Below are positions 1-11,140 of a DNA stretch of 64,000 nucleotides, in pieces (the first letter of the stretch is position 1; the number at the start of each line of letters is the position of its first letter). Location of the stretch: NCBI GenBank assembly GCA_025917655.1, contig CP084616.1:1426001-1490000 (forward strand), given 5' to 3'. The translations under genes were made by a program, and so were the position numbers. The notes beneath the pieces are model-generated. The model had not been told where the DNA came from. It saw nothing but the letters and a program-made list of their open reading frames with translations, and made no database searches. This DNA is from Chlorella sorokiniana. Lineage: Eukaryota; Chlorophyta; Trebouxiophyceae; Chlorellales; Chlorellaceae.

Positions 1-3000
1 GTACGTGGCAGGGGCTGGCCCTGGTGTGCAAGGGCTGGCTGTCTGCGCTGCGGGAGGCAACGCCCCTGTGCCTGGAGCTGACAAAACCCGGGCACCTGGG
101 GCCGGCAGCACGGCGCTGGCTCAGCCACGTACCGCTGGAGGCAAGTGCATTTGCCCTGTTGTCTGCTACTAAGCACAGCATCACAGGGCTGGCATTGTTC
201 CCTACGCCTGAAATCAAGTGTTGCACAGTGTTTCGCTGCAAATAGGAGCGTGCTGTCCCCACCGCTTTGCTTGGTGCAGGTGCTGGCGCTGGCACGCGCG
301 CTGCCGCCGCTGGATGGCGCTGACGTCAAGCTGCTGGCAGCGGGGAGGTGCAGGCGCGCTCTGCCTCCGTGCTGCGCTCCCTCATGCACGTTAGCCCCGC
401 CTTCCTGCCCCTGGCACCCAGCTTCCCACGCTTGAAGCAGGTGCGCGCGGCTGGCGGCCCGGCTGCTGCCTCGGCTGCTGTGCGCCGTGCCTGGGGCTGG
501 CTGGCAAGGGGTGCTGCTGCTGCTATGCGTGTGTGTTCCAGGCGGGTTGCCTCTGGCCCTGTGCCCCTCCCCCGTGCAGCTTGCCCTGTTCTGTCACGAC
601 GGCGCCGAGCGCGGCCGCAGCATCGACGCCGCCGCCTTCCACCAGCTGCCCAAGCTCAACTGCCTCACGGTGGCGGGTGCGTCCTTGCTTGCGTGCTGCT
701 GATCTCCTTCTCATTATTCCCGGCAATGACCAGAGTGGCTGCCATAAGCTAACCTCCTGGTTGTTTCTGCATTGTAATCTCCTTTGTCACTCAACAAACA
801 ACTTGCTTTGTGCAGTTGGCTGCGGCGGCCACCGGCCTGCTGGCAAGGTGCAGAGGCGGCTACCGTTTCTTCACCACGCCTCGTGCCCACTCGCATCCCG
901 CCCGTGTGCCTGCACCCCTCCGCAGGTTATTGGGGGCGCTGGACACTGCGGCGCTCCCCACCCGCCTGAAGCATCTGGCCCTCAGGTGCGGCAGCGCAGC
1001 GGGCAGCCGCGGAGCGTGCCTGCTCCCCTCCCTGCCGCCACCACTGCGCTGCACGACCTGGCCGCCCTGCTGCACCTGCTTCCCTTTCTCGTTGCTCCTT
1101 CCCTCACCTTCGCTGCCCACCAAGCCCTGCCCACCAATCTATTGCCGCACCGACCAATCTATTGCCGCACCGCTTTCTTGCACCGCAGCAACCACAACCA
1201 GGGCCACCAGCTGGCGGTGGTGCTGCCAGAGGGGCTGCGCCACCTGGAGATGCTGTCGGCGCGGGCAGACACGGTGGTGAGGCTGGATCCAGGGGGAAGG
1301 AGGAGGGGGCGCAGCGAGCCTGTCGGCAGACCAGCGGTGCTGCTGCATGCCTGTGGCAATGAGACGGCTGTTGAGGCAGGGCATGGCTATGGCCCCCGGG
1401 ATAGCGCTGGCCATGCAACGCTCAGTCGAGCCTGCCCCGCACCAGCTTTGCCTGCCGCCCCCTTCTCACACCCACACCCACTGGCTTCCGCAGGTGGCGG
1501 ACTGGCCCGATTTGTGCGCGCGCTGCGGCGGCGCACCTCACTGCGGGGCTGCTAGTGCTGGAGGCGGGGAAGGAGCCTTTCGAGGGCATCGCGCGGCGTG
1601 TCGGCTACACAGGGCTGCAGGTGCGGCCTGAGGCAGGCAGGGCACCCAAGCAAACAAGTAAAGCGATGCTCGCAGCGCACTCCCATGGCTGGAGGGACCG
1701 CTGCTGCGTGGCTCGCAGGGCGCACGCCACCAACGGCACCTGCTTGACTGGCCTGTCTTTCTGGCTCACCGCCCGCCTCTGCACCTGTACCGCCCGCAGG
1801 ACCACTTGTACAGGCGCGTAGCGGCTGTGATGGCGGAAGGCGAGCGGTTGGTGGAGGTGCGTCAGGCGGGGTCGCGGGCGTTCGCTTGCTGGCACCTCTC
1901 TGGGGCCTGTTCCTTTCGCGGAACTTGTGCCTTTGATTCCTCTGCGCCCAGCTTGCATGCATCCTCTCCCCCTCCCTAGCACCCAGCACACACGCACATT
2001 TACCCCTCACCTCCCCCCTCCCTGTAGGCCACCCTTTCCTTCTTCGACCTGGCGCTGCAGAGCGGCTCGCAGCGCTGGCAGGATGGCCCTGCTGTGCCCG
2101 CCGAGCCCGACGACTTCCTGCAGACCCTGCGGTGAGCGCACGGCGGGCCCCCTGCCTTGCGCAGGCAGCCGCTGCGGCTCATCCCAGCGCTTATGCACCG
2201 CCGTCTGCAAGCTGAGGCAGCCTGGCGCGTGGCCTGCCTGTGGCCTGGGCTCCTGCGGCTGGCATTCTGGTGCTCGCAACCTCATGCTGGCCCTGCTCTG
2301 TCCCTGCAGGGACGAGCTGCTGCCCGCGGGGGTGGATGTGAACCCGGCGCTGGAGGTGTGCCCCGACTTTGTGCGCGACCTGCCCTCCCGGTGAGGCAGC
2401 CCCCAAACCCGCTCCACCCTGACCTCCGCTCGGCGGGCGGCAGGCGCAGGCCCCCTCAGTTTTCAGGCCCCCTGCATACGCATGGCGTAAATCTGCGTAG
2501 CGCTCTTTCGCCCCCGATCTCGCCCTTTGTCGCCCCACGCTCCCTGCCAGGGAGCACGCTCTTCTTGCGGCTTCAAATGCCCCCCCCGCCGCCCGCCCCC
2601 TTCTGCGCAGGAGGCCTGCTTCGTGCTGGAGCTGGTGAAGCAGCCGCCCGGCAAGCCCAAGTCCATGCACTTCACCACCCCGGTCACCGACGCCGAGGCG
2701 CGCCTGCTCACCTCCCAGCCCGTGTGGCGCATCTCGTGGTGTGACGACCCGCGGGTACCCCAGGTGGGGCTGGGTGCTGCGTCGTGTGTCTGCTTGTTGA
2801 TGAAGTTAGTGACAAGCTCCCCATGTGCTGCACAGCGCTGTTGCTTGCGCAAGTGCACTCGCGTCGGGCTGACCGCCACCCACACCTCAAGAGCCTGCCC
2901 CCGCCCCCCGCGCGCGCCCCGCCCTCCCACCCTCCCCCCACACACACACACTCCCCGTGCCGCAGATCCTGTCGGACCCGCAGTTCCAGGCCCTGTCTGG

Positions 3001-5498
3001 CGGCACCCTCACAGACCTGCTTTCCATATCGCTCGTGCCGGGTGGGTGGGCGGCAGGCGGGGCGGGGGGCTGCAGGGGGCCTGCGGCAGGAGCGCTCGCT
3101 GGGGCCTGGGGGCTGCAGCCAGGCGCACCCTCACCCTGCCACCTCACGCCATGCGCAGCAGCTCATCTCTGGCCCCCGTCTCCCCTTCCAGCAGCAACGC
3201 TCGTGGCTGGTCCTTGAGGGCCCCCAACCCCCAGTCTGCCGACCTTTGCTGCCCCCCTCCTTCTGTTTCTCCCAGAGCTGGACCTGCGCCCCTTCACCAA
3301 GCTGCTGAGCGTGCTGGGGCACGTGGGCACCGCTGACGTGGCGCCGGTGCTGCGCCGCATGCCCCGCGGCCTCGAGTCGCTTTGCCTCACGGCTGAGGGC
3401 GCCCCGAGCCCCGCGACTTTGAGGCGGGTGCGTCCTCCACCGCGCCCGCCACCGGCATGCTCGCTTGCTGCCTGCCCTGCCGTGGCCGCACCAGGCTTGG
3501 CAGCCCTTCCCAGCCTTTGGAGCTGCCTTCCGGCGATGCGCCCCTGCCGCTCTTTCCTCCCCACCCCTTGTTCTTCCTGGTCGTGCCGCGCCCGCAGGCG
3601 TGGTGCGCCACCTGCGCCGCCTCAAGGAGCTGTCCCTGTACGGCCACCGCCGCCACGACCTGGCCCGCCTGCGCCGCCGCGTCACCGTGCTGCGGGTGCT
3701 CAACCCCGCCAGCGCCGAGGGGGAGGCCATAGGCAGCGGCCCCAACTACGCCTGGCCCGCCCACCTGCGGCGGCCGTCGAAGCCAGGGAAGAAAGGGGCC
3801 CTGGAAGATGACGGCAGCGGCGACAGCGACAGCGACAGCGAGGCCAGCGTGGCCAGCGGCGACAGCTTCTCCTCCGCCACCAGCGGCCCGGCCGCGGCGG
3901 CCGCCGACGCTGCGGGCCCGGCGGCCGCTCAGCCAGCCTGCGCTGCTCAGGCGCCGCAGCCGCCCCCCTCAGGACGACGACGACGGCGCCAGCAGCGCCA
4001 GCGAGGACTACGTCGACGCCGACCACGGCCACCGCCACCGCCGCGGCGACGAGGGGGAGGACGAGCGGCACAGGCGAGAGGGCGGGGCCCTGCCAGGCGG
4101 GGAAGGTCTCGCCGGCCAGGCCGGCCCCTTTGCGTCCCCGCGCTCTCCAGCTGGCACGCCGCCCCTGCCACTCCGCCGTTGCCCACCCACCCGTCCCCGG
4201 CATGTGCCCGCCCTCCTCCCCACTGACTGCAGCGAGCAGGGATGCACCGACCCCTACTGCCCGCTCCACTCCGGCAAGAGCTTCCTGCAGGTGGGGTGCA
4301 CCGTTCGCAGTGCCGGCGCCAGCCGCTGCCAGCTGGTGCCTTTTTGTGCTGTGTTGCTCGGCCCTCTGCTGCTCGGCCACACCCCGTTTGTAGTCCTCTT
4401 GACAGCCGCCGCACCCACCCGCGTCTGCAGATATCGCTGACAGACCACCGCCAGCAGTCGGCTGTGGACCTGTCGGCCCTGCTGGCGGCCGGCTTCCAGA
4501 TGCTGACCATCACCCTCAGCGCGGAAAACCCGGCGGTGAGTGCGCGGGCCGCACCGCCGCCTGCGTCACCGGTCCTCCTGGGTTGCCTGCCGCTTTTGGC
4601 TGCCATCTTCTGCCACTCATGCTGTATGCCGCCTCTCACCCCAACCTCCTCCCCCTCGCCCGCAGGCCCGCTGCACGCTGCTGCATGAGGGCAGCTGGCG
4701 GGCGGCGTTGGCTGCCCTGGAGACCTCAGGTGGGCAGGGGGTGGCCATAAGGGCTGTGAGGGACTCCTGCGGACCCTGGTGGCTAGGTGACTTATATTGG
4801 ACAGGCTGCCTCAAGCACCGCACTTGCGGCAGCTGTTTACTGTTGTGGCGGTCCACGGTCTGGCGGCCCACCCACCACCCCGCCGCCGCGTCCCCGCAGC
4901 CGTCGAGGTGCTGGAGCTCAACTGCCAGGCAGCTTCCATGGTCTTCCGCTCCACATCCCTGCTGCACCGCTTCACTGATGTGAGGCCTGCGCGGCTGCCG
5001 CGCGGCAAAACAGCCCCGGCGCTGCTTGCAAGAGCCCGCGCCTGACGGGTGCTGCACTGGTGCATCACCGCAGCGCCAGGGCTGGCTCCTGCTGCACGCC
5101 CCCATGCTGCCTCCCGCCTGCGTCTTCTCACCCTCATGCCCCCCGCCCCGCCGCTGCTGCCGCCCCTCCCCTCCCCACCCCCGCAGCAGCATGTGACTGT
5201 GGAGGCGGCGATGCGGTACGTCGCAGAGCACTTTGGCGACGTGTGGATGGTGGGTGGCGGGCTGGGCTGGGCCGGCAGCACAATGTGCTCTTGCGGCAGC
5301 CTCCCCTCCCTGCCCATCTCCTGTCCCTGATTCTTCTGGCCGGGCTCGAAACTGAGGCTGCTCTGTGTGCTCGTGCAGGTCAAAAGCTGGAACGGCAACA
5401 CCGCCGCCGACGGTGTGCTGGAGGGCAGCCGCGGCTACGCGCTCATGCGGCGGAGCGTCGCCGAGGCGGCCAGGGAGGCGGCGCTGGCGGAGCTGTGA
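1..5498 (+). CDS. Leucine-rich/F-box-like protein, 5' truncated by the window edge
   Basis: The window opens inside an exon whose translation (VCKGWLSALREATPLCLEL, from base 24) resembles the end of an F-box followed by leucine-rich segments. Further exons carry LRR-like stretches such as LPKLNCLTV, LKHLALR and LRHLEMLSARADTV (near 586-1276), then HLRRLKELSLYG near 3600. After an acidic Ser/Asp-rich linker (about 3800-4080) a conserved-looking C-terminal part follows, with GCTDPYCPLHSGKSF near 4227-4290 and a last exon from about 5379 to the TGA at 5496-5498. The first intron is GC-AG. The frame changes at C and G runs, for example near 3966-3971, so no continuous protein can be read. F-box plus LRR would suggest substrate recognition for an SCF ubiquitin ligase, but only the tail of the F-box is visible. 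The C-terminal domain is not recognised. Exon order is secure from repeated gt..ag borders; function is tentative. Confidence 0.55.
141..279 (+). other. GC-AG intron in the LRR/F-box-like gene
   Basis: The donor reads GAG|GCAAGT, a textbook GC-type 5' splice site, and the acceptor is TTGGTGCAG. Skipping these bases joins the coding frames on either side (LSHVPLE to VLALARALPPL). This is the first of about a dozen GC-AG introns in the window. Confidence 0.7.
1133..1172 (+). repeat. Perfect 20-bp tandem repeat, two copies, intronic
   Basis: ACCAATCTATTGCCGCACCG occurs twice back to back inside an intron of the first gene, just before the CTTGCACCGCAG acceptor. It probably arose by slippage or local duplication. 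No function is apparent. Confidence 0.9.
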
Positions 5499-5879
5499 GC
5501 CCGGCGCTGCAGCCTCGCCCGCCGCCGTTGCATGCATACCTGGATGTATGCACCAGCCTTTAAGTAACGTTCCACGCCGCCAACTCACAGATCCATCCTG
5601 GCTGGCCGCGCGTCAGCCCGGCTGACAGGTGGAGATCTCTGGCGCGCCGATGCCCGCAGGCGCTGACTTGGCATCCCTGCTCCCTCCATCGCGTTTTGGG
5701 GAGGCGCTGGATCGCCGCGCTCGTCCGATAGTTTCCCACCTCGATTGAAGCCTGCCTCCGCTTGTTGTCGCTCAAGGGTTTGCCTCAGGTGTCAACGCCG
5801 GTTTCCGCAACTTCTTTTCGTATCGGCTGCAAGCCCTGATCGATAATCCGGATAGATCAGCGACTCGGGCGGTCACAGT
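5499..5879. other. Intergenic, between two tandem + genes
   Basis: It holds the 3' UTR of the LRR/F-box-like gene and the promoter and 5' UTR of the UhpC-like gene. Base composition drops from the coding GC level. I see no exact UGUAA signal, no obvious TATA box and no further gene. Confidence 0.5.
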
Positions 5880-8800
5880 ATGCAGCGATCGCGTGCCGTG
5901 TGCCTCACACCGGCAGCCGCCCCTCGCAGCGTCCAGTTGCGCCCTGGAGCAGCAGCGCCCAGGTACGCCGGTGATCGGGGTGCGATGTGCGCAAGAGGCC
6001 CGATTGCCTGCGGGAGTCGCCTGTCCAGGCTAGCTGTTGGTGAGCGCGCACCCCGACTGCCGTCTGCCGCCCTGCAGGCTCCTGCCGCGCAGCCCATGCA
6101 CAGGCCTGGGCCCGCAGCAGCGACTCCTGCGCTCTGCCGTAGTCAAGGCGGCCCATGATGATGCCGACCAGACCAAGGCCGCAGCAGCAGAGGTACGAAT
6201 GCAAGCCTAGCTTGTCGCCTGCCGCTGGGGTTGCGGAGCGCTCTGTTGTGCGTCGCAGTGAGACGCACGTGCAGCACCCATGTGCCTGCTGCGCCGTGCT
6301 TCTAGCCTCCCATCCAGTGCCCACTGCCTGCACTGCTGCAGCCCGCAGCGGCCGGCACGCCGCAGCCGCCGGCGGCGCCCGCCAGCCTGTCGGAGCTGCC
6401 AGCCTATCCCTCCGACTTTGTGCGGCGCCGCCTGATCACCTTTGTGGGCATCGTGCTGGGCTACTCCTGCTTCTACCTCACCCGCAACTCCCTCACCTAC
6501 ACAGCGCCCGCCATGGTGAGACCGGCGCCGGGGTCCCGTGCCGCTGGCCAGTTTTCTGCGCACTCGCCGCCTTTTCACGACCTCCATGCTGCCTGGCCTG
6601 GAGCCCCGCTGTCGTTGCCCCAGGCGAATGCTGTCTTCCCGACCCGCCCCGCCTTCGCCGCAGGTGGCTGACCCCTCTCTGCCCATCGGCATGACTGAGA
6701 TTGGCACCATGACCTCCATCTTCCCCATCGCTTACGGCTTCAGGTGGGGAAAGCACCAGTGAATTGCCTGTCGTGATGTGTGTGTGTAGGAGGGGGGGGG
6801 CGGCATGCGCACGGCGGGCAGACCCTGGCCTGTGGTTTGCTTTCATTGGCACCAGCACGGTGCCGGCATGGCATGGGGTGCTGGCTGATGCCTTCGACCC
6901 TCCTACACGCTGTTGCCCTGCCCCCACCCCCACACACCCCACCCCACGTGCCCCTGCTTCCTTCCCACTCGCAGCAAGTTTGTGAGCGGGGTGCTGGGCT
7001 CGCGCACCTCCCCCTCGCTGCTGCTGGCGGGTGGGCTGATGGCCACCGCAGCGCTCAACGTCGCCTTTGGCTTCTCCACCTCCCTGGTCTGGTTCTGCAC
7101 TTGGTGGGCCATGAACGGCATGCTGCAGGTGGGCATCGCATCCCCTGCAGTGCGATGGGGCGGCACCGGTGGGGCCGCGTCGCTTGCGACGGCCAACCGT
7201 GGTGCAAGCGGCGCGAGGTGCCGGGTTGGGCCACGCGGCGCTGCCGTACCGCTACCGCGCCTCACGGTCGCCCCCCCACACACACACACACACATATGTG
7301 TCCCCCCTCTGTTGCAGGGCGTGGGTGCTCCCTGCTGCGCCCGCATCCTCACGTCTTGGTTTGCGGCCAAGGAGCGCGGCACGTACTGGGGCATGTGGAA
7401 CATCGCTCACAACATGGGCGGCTTCCTGGCCCCCATCCTGGCTGGCACAGCGGCCAAGGTGCGGCGGCAGCCGGCAGGCGCTTGGGGCTCGCCAGCGGCC
7501 ATCGCAGCCGACGGCGTAGGCAGCCAACGCAGGCGGAGATGAGGCAGGGCGAAGCGCCTGGGCAGCCGGTCTTGGCTTGAATCCAAGAGACGAGGCGCTG
7601 GAGTGCTGGCACCAGCACTGGAGAGCCGGGTTGCTCTCCCTGCCACGCCAGCCACACGCTGCCGCCCCAATCCCCCCGCAGATGTACGGCTGGCAGTGGG
7701 GCATGTTCGCTCCCGGCATCGTGGGCACCGTGATGGGCCTGCTCATCCTGCTGGGCGTGCGCGACTCACCAGAAGCAGGTGAGCGCGGGAGGGGGGGGGG
7801 AAAAGGGGGAGGGAACCTCGTAGGGAGGGGAGGGGGGACTTGAGAGCGGAGCAGGAGCACGATGAAAAATCCTTGGTTCTGCTGCCAAAGCGCACGTCAC
7901 GTCTCCCTCTTCCCCACATGCCCCTCCCCAGTCGGCTACCCCCCGTGGAGGCCCGCAAGGAAGCTGCACAGCCCGCCGACGGCGGCAAGGCGGCCCCCAA
8001 GGAGAGCCTGGTCAGCCTGCTGGTCAACGACTGCCTCAAGTGAGCTGAAGGGGGTGGGCCGGGGGCGCGGGGCGCGCGTGCAGCGCTGCTGGGTGCTGCG
8101 TGGCGCTACTGGCTGGCGCCGGGCAGCCTGTTTCCCGGCCCCCGCTCTGCCTTCCACGTCCTGCATTTATCTGACGGCCTGTTCACGACACCTGCAACAC
8201 GTCCCACATACCTCGGCCCCCCCACCACCCACATCCCAATCCCCGCTGTATACCCTCACCAGACACGTAACGCTGCTCACATCCTTCCCCCCCCGTGCAC
8301 TCAGGAACTGGTACGTGGTGGGCCTGGCCCTCACCTACTTCTTCATCTACATCGTGCGCCAGGGCGTCACCTCCTGGTTCGTCTTCTACCTGCTCCAGGT
8401 GCGGTGGGGGTGTTTTGGGGGGTAGGTGAGGGCGGAAAGGGGGGCTGTAGGGGGTGGTGGGTGAGGGCTGTGCACAACCAGCTCTGACACCTCGCAGGCG
8501 GAGCAGGCGGGCGACCAGGCAGGGCTTGTGGCTGGGGGTTTTGAGGGCTGTCGAAGCGCGCAGGAGCATGCCCAGCAGGCCTGCACCCACCCACTGGGCA
8601 CCCCCCGGTTGCAGGTCAAGGGCGTTGCGGACGCGGGCGCCGCCTCGCTGCGCGTGTCTGGGCTGGAGCTGGGCGGCCTCTTCGGCTCCCTGCTGGCGGG
8701 CAAGCTGAGCGACATGCTGATCAATAACTCCAAGGGCGCCGGCGGCAACGTGGGCAAGCGCATCCAGGTGCGGCGGCGCGCTGCTGGGGGCGGGCGCTGC

Positions 8801-10311
8801 GGCGCTTGCCTGCAGAGCTGCCCTGCTCGGCAGCCCCGGCTGCATCAGGTTGAGGGCGGGGCAGATCAGCAGGCGCGCGACGATGCCGCAATGACGGGCA
8901 TCAGGCAGTCCAGGGCTGCTCTTCCCCCGCCCCTGCCCTGTCCCCTCCCCCATCCTCCCACCTACACACCCCGCAACATACCGCTGCACCACGTTGCACC
9001 CCACACACCCACACATGACCGGGCAACATCACACCCTCTCGCTGCAGGTTGTCATCGCCTACACGCTGGGCATCGCGGCCATGCTGATGGCGTTTGCCGC
9101 CGTGCCGGCCTCCATGGGGGCGCTGCAGTGGGCCACCGTCTTCATGATCGGCTTCTTCCTGTATGGGCCGCAGGCGAGTATGTGTGTTTTGGGGCGCGGG
9201 GGGGGGGGGGGCGGGGGGGGGGCGCGGGGCGGGGCGCGGCGCGGGGGGCGGGGGGGGGGGGGGCGGGGCGCGGGGCGGGGGGGCGGGCGCGTCAGTGCGT
9301 GTGTGTCAGCGGGGGGCTGCGTGAGTCTGTGTGAGCGTACACATGCCTTGAAGTGGGCATGGGGGCCGTCGCGCTGTATAGGGTGGGCTTGCAGCCCTAT
9401 GCGGCAAGATCCAGCCCCAGCCCTGGAACTCGCTTGTGGTTCCCCCCCCACATACACTCTCCACACACACCACACCATTACCTTGCACTCTCGCACACAC
9501 ACACAGTCCCTCCACATATACACACCAACATGGTTCTGCACCCACATCTCGTACATGTACCGCCTCTCCACACACACCCCACCCTACCCCTCCCACCTGG
9601 CCACAGATGATGATTGGGTTGTGCGGCGCTGAGCTGGTGCGGCCTGAAAGCGTGGGCGCCAGCCAGGGCTTCCTGGGTGAGGCGCCGTCCGGCAGCCTGG
9701 CTACTGCCGTAGCAGGACCACCCAGCTGGCAGCACCGTCCGCTGCCCTGGGCCCCCAGCCAGTGGACTGGCTGCCACAGTTGCTTCTGTGGCTGCCGCTG
9801 CAGCTCGCGTCTGCGCAGGGGGTGCCCCGCCGTGTGCTGCCTGCCATCCGGTCATGCCGCTGAATGCCCTGCCCCCTCTGCCCCCCATCTCCCACATAAA
9901 CCTACGCCTAGCTTCCCTGCCCCCTGCCCTTTTCCCCCAAAAACACACATTCGCACAGGCTGGGTGGCCTACCTGGGCGCCGCCAACGCCGGCATCCCGC
10001 TCTCCATCATCGTCAAGGACTACGGCTGGGGGCCTACTTCACGGGTGCGCTCCGCTGCCGCGCAGCCGCCCGCAGGCCGGCGCACCGCTGTGCTCGAGTC
10101 CCTGGCCAGCCTGCCCCTGTTCAGCTGTTCATGCTCACAGCCTTGGTCCGTCAGCTCCGCCCCTGCTGACCATGCGCCCACCCTCCACCCCGCCGCAGCC
10201 CTCCTGGCGGCCTGCGGCGGCGCCATCCTGCTGCTGGCCCCCATGATCAACGCCAAGTCGTACATCCAGCTGGAGGAGGAGCGCAAGGCGGCGGCGGCCA
10301 AGATGGCGTGA
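5880..10311 (+). CDS. UhpC-like sugar-phosphate/organophosphate transporter (MFS, OPA family), probably plastid
   Basis: Fourteen exons (about 5880-5962, 6078-6192, 6342-6515, 6664-6743, 6975-7128, 7318-7458, 7682-7778, 7932-8039, 8305-8398, 8615-8767, 9048-9173, 9607-9676, 9959-10044, 10199-10311) give about 531 residues after two one-base corrections. Residues 1-65 are Arg/Ala-rich with RLLRSAVVKAA, like a chloroplast transit peptide. Twelve membrane segments of the organophosphate:phosphate antiporter family follow. The two phosphate-binding arginines are visible in FYLTRNSLTYTAPAM (TM1) and YIVRQGVTSWFVFYL (TM7), with the UhpC-like WNIAHNMGGFLAPILAG between. UhpC senses and UhpT/GlpT exchange sugar phosphate for phosphate, so direct transport here is inferred. 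The C-run at 7941-7946 and the G-run at 10027-10031 each need one more base to keep the family frame. Intron 11 is GC-AG. Start: first ATG with an in-frame leader. Confidence 0.85.
7267..7297 (+). repeat. (CA)n microsatellite in an intron of the UhpC-like gene
   Basis: A C-run followed by about ten CA units ends shortly before the GTTGCAG acceptor at 7311-7317. It forms part of the pyrimidine/CA-rich tract seen before many acceptors in this window. Confidence 0.85.
9174..9606 (+). other. GC-AG intron with a 100-base G-run tract
   Basis: Donor CAG|GCGAGT and acceptor CTGGCCACAG join LYGPQ to MMIGLCGAE in frame, as the transporter family requires. Bases about 9191-9290 are almost only G with single C interruptions, able in principle to form several G-quadruplexes in the RNA. 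The rest (9430-9600) is CA/ACC-rich. At 433 bases this is the longest intron of the gene. Confidence 0.75.
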
Positions 10312-10802
10312 TGACGCCGGCAGATGACGTGACGGCCGCGCTTTTGCACGCGCGCGCCTCTTGTGTAGTGGGCTGGCGGCCTCGCGCGGCGCTGCGCTGC
10401 AGGCATCGCGGCGCCACTCCGCCGGGGCCCAACTCTCACATGACCTTGGAGACAAATGAGAACACCCAGGTTGTGAGCTCGGGCTGCGCCTTGCCACTGC
10501 AGTGCGGCAGAGGAGTGGGCCTCACCGCGCAGCACGGCCAGGCGCGGCACGCTTGGCAATCCATCAATGCAGTACGTTCCCCTCTGCTGAGGCCATGGGT
10601 GGGTGCGGGGTGCACCCAGGCTGCCTCCAAAAACTGAAACCGCAACCCCTGCAGCGCCAGACCTTGTGACACTTGCCTTCTGTTGTTTCTGCCCCCCCCC
10701 CCAAATGTTCCGTGCTGCACGCCTTTCACTCACTCCGGCGCAGCTTTCTGGCACGCCGCTGCCCCTTGTCTTGCAGCACAAGCCAGCCCTGTCAGTGCAC
10801 TG

Positions 10803-10807
10803 TGTAA
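10803..10807 (+). terminator. UGUAA poly(A) signal of the UhpC-like gene
   Basis: TGTAA lies about 490 bases after the stop at 10311. UGUAA is the usual polyadenylation signal of green algae. It is the nearest exact match downstream of the gene. Confidence 0.5.
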
Positions 10808-10882
10808 CTGAGATGCAAGATATCTGGTTAGAGCATTGTGCAAGCGATTTGCAGCGCTCACGGCGCCATCTTTGCCGGGAGG

Positions 10883-10887
10883 TTACA
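10883..10887 (-). terminator. UGUAA poly(A) signal of the DEK gene
   Basis: TTACA on the + strand is TGTAA on the - strand, about 250 bases past the DEK stop. It faces the + strand signal 76 bases away, as expected for two convergent genes. Confidence 0.5.
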
Positions 10888-11140
10888 AGTCTGCTGTAAG
10901 TGTTGCCGGCGGCTGCTGCTGGGAAGCTGGGGCGGGCAGTGTCAAGGGAAGCTGTTGGAAGTCATACAGCATGGCACGGAAGCAGCACGCCCAATCCCCC
11001 TGCCATGCACACGGGTCAGTCAAGCCAGGAAGAAAACGGCGCAGCAGGCGGCTGACACCAGTTCTGGCCGTCGGTCGCAGCAAAATGAGGAGCATCAGCC
11101 CGGCCGCCAGCAGGGCTGGGCAGCGGGCCCGGCAAGCGGC

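Larger units (their letters stand above)
10312..11140. other. Convergent intergenic region (3' UTRs of UhpC-like and DEK genes)
   Basis: The 829 bases hold two facing 3' UTRs with one UGUAA signal per strand. Short open frames here have no family resemblance and no splice context. I see no RNA gene. Confidence 0.55.

Noticed and set aside
533-1555. 340-codon + strand frame at the start of the window
   Set aside because: It reads across several clear introns of the LRR/F-box-like gene; only parts coincide with exons, in other frames.
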